Below are positions 1-9,300 of a DNA stretch of 16,414 nt, one piece after another. The position numbers and the translations under genes were made by a program. Source of the stretch: Cyanobium sp. NIES-981 (lineage in GTDB: Bacteria; Cyanobacteriota; Cyanobacteriia; PCC-6307; Cyanobiaceae); the NCBI GenBank assembly GCA_945907085.1, contig CAMDSS010000013.1:1-16414 (forward strand). Direction: 5' to 3'. The notes below the pieces were generated by a model that saw only the letters and a program-made list of their open reading frames with translations, was not told where the DNA came from and did no database searches. How positions within the stretch are numbered: the stretch's first letter is position 1; every line of letters starts with the position of its first letter.

Positions 1-363
1 ACAAATGACGTGCCGGTGGTGACCAATGTCGCTGCAGCGCGATCAGGCTCGGTGACAGAAGCGGGTCATAACGACGATGGCACCGCTGTTGCTGGCAGTA
101 CCAGCGTGACGGGAACGCTGAGTGCCACCGATGGGGATAGGGACGCCACCCGCAGCTGGAGCCTGACGGGAACGGCGCCCAGCACCTACGGCAGCATGGC
201 GATTAATGCCAGCAGTGGTGTATGGACCTACACGCTGAACAACGACTTAGCGGCAACGCAAGCGTTGAAGGAAGGCGATGTCGTGACGCAGAGCTACACG
301 GCGCGGGTGAGTGATGATTTTGGTGGCTATGCCGATCAGACGATCACGGTCACGATTAATGGC
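1..363 (+). repeat. VCBS repeat unit 1 (121 codons)
   Basis: This unit runs from one TNDVPVV junction to the next. It carries typical VCBS features: a GTLSATDGD-like strand, SGVWTYTLNN, and VSDDFGGYADQTITVTINGTND at the end. It shares an identical 20-base junction with the next unit (bases 1-20 and 364-383). The window begins exactly in such a junction, so further repeats may lie upstream. Confidence 0.9.
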
Positions 364-3300
364 ACAAATGACGTGCCGGTGGTCACGAATCGGCCGAGTG
401 CTTTGGTGGGAACGCTGGTCGAGGCTGGATCAACTGATAGCGGCAGTGTGGTTGCAGGAACGGCAACGGTTTCTGGCACGCTGATGGCAACAGACGGGGA
501 CGCTGGTGCGATTAGGAGCTGGTCGATTGCGGGATCTCCTTCGGCAACCTATGGGGCAATCACGATTGATGGCGTATCGGGGGTGTGGACCTATCGTTTG
601 AATAATGACTTGGCAGCGACGCAGGCGCTCAAGCAAGGTGAGAGCGTGAGCGAAAGCTTTACCGCCAGGGTTAGCGATGAGTTCGGCGGTTATGTTGATC
701 AAGTGATCACCTTGACGATCACTGGAACGAATGACTTGCCTGTTTTTAGCGGTGGTTTGTTGCAGGCCACGGTCACAGAGCTTCAGCAGGATGATCCGCT
801 GGCCACTAGTTACACCCATGTACGAGCTGGTTCGATCAGTTTCATGGATGTTGATTTTAACGATTTCCATACTGTTGCGATTGTGCCTGCAGCTGGCGGC
901 TATCGGGGCAATTTTTCCGCCTCGATTCCGCTTCAGGCCAATGGCAAGGATGGCAGTGTGGCCTGGAACTATTCGGTCGTCGATGCCGACCTTGGCAGCC
1001 TGGATGCTGGTCAAGTGGTCCGCCAGTCTTACCAGCTCACCCTGCGGGACCAGGCTGGAGCTGTCGCCGAAACCCGCCTCGTCTCCATCACCTTGATTGG
1101 CACCAGTGATGTGCCTGTGTCAGCCCGTCTCGAGGGGCGGCAGGGGGACGTCTTCAATTCCCCCCTGCCGTCTACCCTGTTCCCGGCCAATGGCGGCAAT
1201 GGCCCCCTCGCCTACAGCCTGGAACCGTTCACCGCCGGCGGGGCCACCTATCCAGTGCCGTCCTGGTTGACGATTAATAGCAGCACCGGCCGCCTCTCCG
1301 GTGTTCCCGGAGCCGGGGCGATTGGCGATAACACCTTGGCCGTTGTGGCGAACGATCGCTCTGGTGGCCGCACCCTGGCCTATCTCACGATTGCCATTGC
1401 GAATGTCAATGACCCCCCTGGGGTGACCGATCAGGCTAAATCGACCATCAACACCATCCAAGACACGGCCACAGCGCTGGATGTCAGCGGTTGGTTTGCC
1501 GATGCCGATAGCCCCTTCCTCGATGCAACGGGTGGCCCCCTAGATAGCCTTACCTATGCAGTAAGGGAGGCAAATTCCTCCCTGGAGTCAACACCCACTT
1601 GGCTGACTATTGATGCCAAAACTGGCATCCTTACACTCAAACCCACCAACGCGGAGGTGGGTCAACGGCCACTGCAGATTCAGGCCACTGATCGCAGTGG
1701 CGTCAGCGCCTATGTCACCACGATTGTCACGGTCGCCAATGTCAACGATTCACCGGTTCTGAATCCCACGGTGGCTGCCGGTTTCAGCAACAGGTCCTTG
1801 GCTGAGGACAGCCCTTTTCGCATCCTGGTTCCCGCTGATCTCTTTAGTGACCTCGACCAGGCCGTCAATCCCGCTGAGCGACTTGAATACACCGTGCTCC
1901 AGGCCGGTGGTCAGCCCTTGCCTTCTGGTTGGCAGTTCGATCCCAGCACTGGCGTGATCACGGGAAGTACGGTCGGCCTGCTCTCCACAACCTTGCAGAT
2001 TCAAGCCAGGGACAGGGCTGGTATCGGCGCCGCCAACCCCCACCTGCTCAGCATTGCCGTCGATCGCCAATCCAAAGCACCGCTGATCAACGTCTTAACC
2101 ACTTCACCCCAGGCCCTAGAAGGCAGCTGGTTGCGGCTTAGTGATGCCTTGGTTGTTAGCAACGCCGATCCCGATTCTGAACAGCTCAGTTTGTTGTTGG
2201 AGGCCACAGCCGGGCCCAGCCTTGAGCTAGTTCAGCTCGATAGCACTGGTAAACCGGCCAGCTTGATTCCAGCCACGGCCCCAGGTCAATGGCGCCTCGC
2301 CAGCCTGGATGGGCTAGCCCTGCGGCTTGCCGATCCCTTCGGCTCCGGCAGTACCAGCCTCAATCTCACCGCTTTCAGCAGCGAATCCCTTGGTGTCGCC
2401 AGTGGCCCCGGCAGTGCCAGTAGCAGCACCACCCTCCAGGTCAGTTTTATTCCCGTTGCCAACGTGCCCCAGTGGCATAGCGGCAGTGTCGGTCCCAACG
2501 ATCCCTTGGCTCGGACTCCCCTGGGCAGTGCCATTGGTGTCGATCTGGTGGACAAGGACGGTTCTGAAGCCCTCAGCTATCGCGTCACCTGGCCTGACGA
2601 CGTCACGAACCTGCGTGTCACCGATGCAAGTGGCACCGCCTTAGGCAGCCTCAGGAGCCAGGGGGTCTTGCTCAGTGCCGCCGAATGGAGCCAGGCGATT
2701 TTGGTTCAGGACAGGGGCATCGGCAGCCCCCTCGACCTGACCGTGGTCGCGATTGCCACCGAAATCGTTAATGGCGACAGCCGCGAGGGCGCGAGCAAAA
2801 GCTTTGCTTGGGCGGCTACGCCCCAGTTGATTTCGGAGCCCTTTGCCATCGAGCCAGCAAGCCCCCAGATCACCCGTTTTGATGGCGGCATTCCCACCAG
2901 CGGCCAACGGGGATCCCTCAACCTCGATCTGCAGGTCCCGGCTGGTGCCCAAACCGTGCAGCTGGAGTTCACTCTGCCGGCCGGCAGCAGCTTGCTTGAC
3001 GGTGACAGGCGCCTCCCCTCCAGCCTGGCCCCGGACGGCAGCACCACTGTTGCTATCACCTATGACCTGGTGGCCCTCTCGGGCCAGGTCAAGCCCTGGG
3101 AGACTTTGAGTGTGGTTGCGCCGGAGGGCTTCAAGGGCCTCTGGCAGGGCAGTGCCCGCCTGCTGAGCTCGGCCCGGGCCAGCAACGCTGACCCGTTTGG
3201 CAGCGCCACCTTCGCCGCTGATTTGGCCGGGCGCCTCGCCGTAGCCAGTGAATCCAGTGATCTGAAACTCGCGGTGTTGGCCCAGGCCCGCAAACCCAGC

Positions 3301-6300
3301 TTGAACGCGAGTTACGACCCGGCCAGCCAAAGCCTGCAGATCACCCTGCAACGGGGCCATTCCCTCGCGAATGCCTTTGATGGTGATGAGGCCCTAGCCC
3401 TGGTGGTGCGCGGTGTGCCCGATGGCCTGGTGCTGGTGGATGCCAACAACCGGCCGGTGGGGGCCACCGATGCCTATGGCACCACCGTGTTGATTAACCG
3501 CCCTGCGGTGGAGAGCTCCCTGGCCAGCCAGGCGGAAACGCTCAACCTGTTCCTGCTGCGTCGTCCGGGAAGCTCGGTTGGGGCCTCGCTTTCGGGCTCC
3601 ATGGGTTTTGCGCTGACCGCCCTCCTGCCTGGGGAACAGCAGGGCGGCGACAGTCGCTCGGCTGCGGTGGAACGGCAGCTGGCCCTCTCGGGCGCCAGTC
3701 CGATCCGGGAGCTGGGCAAGGTTGATCCCCTGATGGTGGACCTGGGCGGCGACGGCCTGGCCTTGGTCGATTTGGCGACCAGCCCCGTTCGCTTCGACAC
3801 CCTGGCCCTGGGCTTGCCCTTCCCCACCGCCTGGCTCCAGACCACGGCCCAGGGCACCGCCACCAATGACGCCTTTGTCGTGGTGGATCGCAATGGCGAT
3901 GGCCAGATCACCTCGATCAGTGAGATGTTGTCGGAATACTTCGGCAGCAGCGATGGTCGCCGCACCGCCAGCAGCGGCCTCGATGCCCTAGCCCCATTCG
4001 ATACCAACCGGGACGGCCAGATTGACCTGGCCGATCGCGATTGGACCAGCTTGAAGCTCTGGTTTGACCACGGCAACGGCCGCATCGATCCGGGCGAATT
4101 GGTGCCCCTGTCCAGTCGCCTCAGCAGCATCAGCCTTTCCCTGGCCAGCCCGCTGAGCCAGCGGGCCAGCGACCAGCCCGCCTGGGCCGCCGGCAACCAG
4201 ATCCTGCGCTCCACCGTCGCGACTGCGGCTACCCCTGGCGATCCCAGCGTCACCCTCTACGACGTGGGCCTGGGCGTGGCCCTGGCATCCACTGCGGCCC
4301 AAGCCGCCGCCCTCACGATCGAGGCTGGCGTTTCGATGGCCGAAGACAGCTATGGCACCAGCCTGACAATTGGCAGCAGCGCGATTGAGGCGGCGATCGC
4401 CAGCCAGAGCATTGGCGCCGATTCGGTGCTGGTGCGGCTGATGGGCTTGCCGGAGGCGGTGATTCCCACCCTGGGGGTGAAGGATCAACGGGGGGATTGG
4501 CTGTTCACCTGGAAGGAGCTGCAGCAGCAGGGCCACAAGTTGGTGCTGGCCAGCACCAACCAATGGAGTGGCAGCAGCAACCTGCAGCTGATCGCCTCCC
4601 AGGTCCGCGCCGATGGCAGCGTGGTGGGCTCCACCTTGGCCACCAGCCGCTTCACCGTGACCCCGGTGGCGGATGCGCCCCTGCTGCGGTTACAAAGCGG
4701 CCGGGTCGACGAGGACGGTTCCATCCTGCTCAGCGACTTGGTGCGCCAGGCCAACCTGCGGGACCAGGACAGCTCCGAGCGCCTGTCCTTCCAGCTCAAG
4801 GCCGATCCCGGTTTCAGCCTCTGGAATGGCAGCAGCCAGGCCAGGGCCGCCGATGGCTTCTACCAACTCGACCAGGTGGAGGGTTGGAGCCTGCGGCCCC
4901 TGAGCCAATTCTCCGGCCAGCTGGCGATCACGCTGACGGCGATCGCCACGGAAAACGGCGCCAGTGACCCGGCTGTCGCTACCGCCAGCGTGACCCTCAG
5001 CACCAACCTGCAGGTGATTGCCCAGGCCGACCAGCCCAGCTTGAGCCTCGTGGCCAAGCCCTTGAGCCTGGAGGAAGGCGGGGTACTGCCCCTCACCACC
5101 CTGTTGAACGACCTCCAGCTCCAGCTCAGCAGTCCCGATACCGACGGTTCCGAGCAGCTGCGCCTGCGCCTGGGCCACGTGCCCGCCAGCCTCATCCTCG
5201 AAACCATCGATCCGAGCTTCAGCCGTCGGATCGGGGGCAGCCGCAACAGCGACGGCAGCCGCGATCTGGTCATTGATGCGGCGGACCTGGCTTCCCTGCA
5301 ATTCCGCGACGTCCTCGGCACCTGCCCTGACCACTTCACGATCGAGATCAACGCCATCACCCGGGAACGCAGCACCGGCGATGAAGCCAGCGGCCTAGCC
5401 ACGGCGCTGAAGGTGGACCTGCTGCGCTATGCCCGCCCGGCGTCGGTGGTGGTCCAGGGCCTGGCGCCCCAGCTCGAGAACGCCGCGTCCAGCTGGGCCA
5501 TGACCGACCTATGGGCGGTCACGCCCGCCAGCCCGACCGATCGGCTCGCCTTCGTGCTGAGCGCCCTCTCCAGCGACCTGACCCTGCGGGCCAGCGACGG
5601 ATCGGTCCTGACTCCGGCCAGCTCGGGCCAGGTGCGGCTGAGCTCGCTGGCGGGGCTGCGCCTAGAGCGACCGGGCCATTTCAGTGGCAGCCTCAGCCTC
5701 ACGCTCGAGGTGCTCAGCACCGCTGCCTGGGGGGGGCGCCAGGCCACGAGCGGCCAGCAGAGCCTGGCTCTCCAGGTGCTGCCGGTGGCGGATCGGCCAT
5801 CCCTGCTGCTGCCCGCCAACGGCCAGGAATGGCGCCCCGGCGAAACGGGCTGGCTCGACTTGGGCGATCTCCAGCTGCAGCTGGCGGATACCGATGGTTC
5901 AGAAACCGCTGAACTGGTGATCCTCGGCCTGCCCGCTTCCCTAGAGAGCTCCGCCTTCAGCCAACCCGCCGCCCGGATCGACGTCACCCTGGCCGATGGC
6001 GAGGTCACCCGGGCCTGGCGGGTGGACGCCAGCCGGCTCGCGGAGTTGCAGGTGTATCTCCCCGACCTCGACCAGGACCTGGCCCTCACCCTGGTTCCCC
6101 GCAGCGTCGAGCAGGCCGATGGCAGCCGGGCAGCGGGAGAGGCCCGCAGCCTCCAGGTGTTGGGTGGGGTCCTGGCCCAAGTTCCCCTGCTCAGCGGCGG
6201 CGATCTGGTCACTGAGGAGGACACCCCCGTGCCCTTGCTGGTGAGCTCCGGCGGCGTCATTACGGCCCAGTTGCAGGGCAACGCCGCCCAGCAGGAGCTC

Positions 6301-9300
6301 AGCTATCGCTTCAGCTTGAAGGGGGATGGCTCGGGGGCGAACCGGGGCAGCTTCGTGCGTTGGGATGGCGCCGCCCAGGTATGGCGCGACCTGGGCTTCG
6401 ATGCCCCGGCTGGGTCCCCTGCTGGCGAGGGGACCGCATCGCTCACCCTGCGGGCCGCCGATTGGGCGGGGGTGGCCTGGCGACCGAGTGCGAACCAATC
6501 CGGGACCATGGCCCTGCAGGTGGAGGCGATCAGCAGCAACCGCCGCGGCACCAGCACCGAAACCAGTGCCCCGCTCACCGTGCAGGCCCTGGTGCGACCC
6601 ATCAATGACGGTCCCCAGGTGGTGTCCAGCCTGGGCGATCGCGGCCTGGGCTTTGGCAGCAGCGTGGACCTGGACCTGGGCGCCGGTTTCCAGGACCCCG
6701 ATCCCAGCGATGCGCTCCAGTACAGCTTCACCCTCACCAACGCCCTGGGCCAGGCCGGCTCCTGGCTGAGCCTCCGCGACGGTCACCTGGTGGGCTCCCC
6801 CAGCAGCGCCGATGGCGGGGCCTGGGATCTGCAGATCCAGGCCAGCGATGGCCAGGGTGTGGTGGCGAGCCAGAGCCTGCGCTGGGTGGTGGGCGGCTCT
6901 AACCAGCCGCCAATGGTGCTGACGACGGCTCCCAGTACGGTCGAATTCAGCCAGAACGAGACCCTCAAGCTGGACTTCGCCAGCCTGTTCAGCGATCCGA
7001 ACCTGGCCCCAGGTGAGCACCTCAGCTATGCGATCCGTACTGCTGGCGGCGAGCCGATCGCGTGGCTGCAGGACGCCCTAGGGGCAATGGGCACGGGCCA
7101 GGTCCTCTCCGTGTCGACCGATAACAGCATGGTGGGCAGCACCGACCTGATCCTCCGGGCCACGGACCCCCAGGGCCTTTCCGTCGAGCATCGCCTGCGG
7201 CTGGTGATTGCCAATGTCAATGACGCTCCCACGGTTCAGCGGCCCACGGCCGTCGCCCAGGGACCAGGCCTGTGGGAGGAACGCTTCTCGCTGACACCAG
7301 GAACTCCCTTGAGCCTGGAGTTGGGCGGCCTGTTCCAGGATCCCGACCAACTCTTTGGCCAGGCCTCGCCGGAGCTCAGCCTCCGCAATGGGGACGGCGA
7401 TGCACTGCCCGCTTGGATCAGCTGGGATCCAGCCACGGGCCAACTGCTGGCGGCCCCTGGCATCAGCGCCGGTGGCACCTACCTCATTGACCTGGAAGCG
7501 ACGGATTCCCAGGGGCTCACCGCCACCTACCGGATGGTGCTGGTGGTTAACAATCCGCCCATTCCCACCAGCACCACCCCCCTGGAACAGCGCTTCGAAA
7601 CGGGGAGTGGCCTCAGCTTGCCCCTGGCCAGCCTGTTCAGCGATTTAGACCAGGGCGACGCGTTCACCGTGGTTGCCACCGTGAGCCGACTCCAGCAACA
7701 GGCCGACGGTTCCTGGCAGGAGCAGGGCCAGCCCTTTGAGGCCCCTTGGCTCACGATCGCCCATGCCCCTGCCGGCGTTGCCAGCAGGGCGGCCTTGTCC
7801 AGGAGCGCTACCAGCAGCGCTGCCGTGTTGACGATCAATCCCGGCCGGGACGAGGCCGGTCGCTATCGCCTGCACCTCCAGGCCACCGACCTGCTCGGCG
7901 CCAGCAGCAACCTCACCATGGATCTGGAGGTGGTCGCCGCCAATGCAGCGCCCCAAGTGACCCGCCAGCTCGGGCTGCTCCGCAGCGACGACAACAGTCT
8001 GGTAACCCTCAACCTGGCCGAGCTGTTCGGCGATTTGGATCTCAGCCAGCCGGCACCAAGTGGGTTCTCGGCTACCTCCGTTGAGACCCTCAGCTACAGC
8101 TATGCCCTGGTTGGCGGAGACCAAACGTGGCTCACCACAACCCTCGATGGCCAGGAGCGGCTGTTGCCGGCCATCCGGCTGCGGGACAGCAGCGCCACGG
8201 ATGCCCTGGTGGGCGATCTGCTGAGCCTCAGCCTGCCCGGGGTGGACAGGACCCTGGAAACCACCCTGCGCCTGTTTGCCACCGACGCCAGCGGCAGCCA
8301 GGCCAGCCAGGATGTGACCCTCACGATCACGCCCAGGGTCCAGTTGCCCTCCCTGGCTGCGCTCACGGCCCCGAGCTCGATCGGCCAAGGGGAGAGCCTG
8401 CGCCTGGGCCAGCTGCTCAGCGAGCTGCCCCAGCTTGCGGATCCGGAGGGCGACCAGCTCAGCCTCCTGATCCGCACCCTGCCGGGGGTCGGCCTCAGCC
8501 TGCCCGAGGGCTACTTGGGCCAACTGGAGCAACTGTCAGGCACGACCACCTGGGTGTTGGCCGATGGTCGCCAGGTCCAGGCCCAGGGCTGGCGGCTCCA
8601 GATCAGCGGCAGCAACCCTGACCACGACCTGGCCCTGCTGCCGGAGGTCAGCCTCCAGCTCGCCCCAGGCAGCGGCCTGATGCAGCCTGAGACGGGTCCG
8701 GGGACGGCCCAGGCTGCGGTGATCGCCTTACCGGTGGACCTGGGCCTGGAGGTCTCCGTGCGGGGAGCTGCCGATGGATCGGCGGGGGCAACGCTTCCCA
8801 GCGCGACCGGCAGCGCCCAGCTGCGTTGGATCCCGATCCCGAACCAGGCGCCCTATTTCGATTGGGGCGCCCCCACCCGTTTCGTGCGGGTCGAGGTGGG
8901 CAGCCAGCCCCAAGGGGTGCTGGCGGACCTCACCAGCCTCTTCAGCGACCCGGATCTGGAGGAGGGCACCCCAGGGGCCGGGGGACTCCAGTGGGACTTG
9001 AGCCTGCCCAGCCGGCTGGAGGGGGTGATTGAACTCGATGGGGCCACTGGTGCCCTGATCTGGAAGGCGGGAGCCCCCCTGGGGGCCGATTTGGCCGGGT
9101 CCTATCGCATCGTGGTGTCCGCCTACGACAGCCACTACGCCCTGGGGGATAGCAGCGCCATGGCCCGGGGGGTGGTGCAGTTGTTTGTGAAAGTGCCAGG
9201 GGCCCCGCCAAGTGCCATGGAGGATCTGGTCTCGCGAGTACAGAAGTTGCCCCTGGTCAATGGTGTCCGCAGCTGGAGTTTGTTCCAGCCCACCGATCTC

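Noticed and set aside
3730..3765. GGDGLALVD as an RTX nonapeptide
   Set aside because: It is a single copy and fits the opening of the FrpC-like EF-hand module; no tandem GGxGxDxxx series follows.
5941..7020. Long minus-strand open frame (359 codons) opposite the giant gene, and similar ones at 7645-8532 and 5427-6281
   Set aside because: They lie opposite a well-supported domain-rich frame in GC-rich DNA. Their translations are low-complexity (Arg/Ala/Gly/Gln or Ser-rich) without recognisable domains, as expected for antisense shadows.
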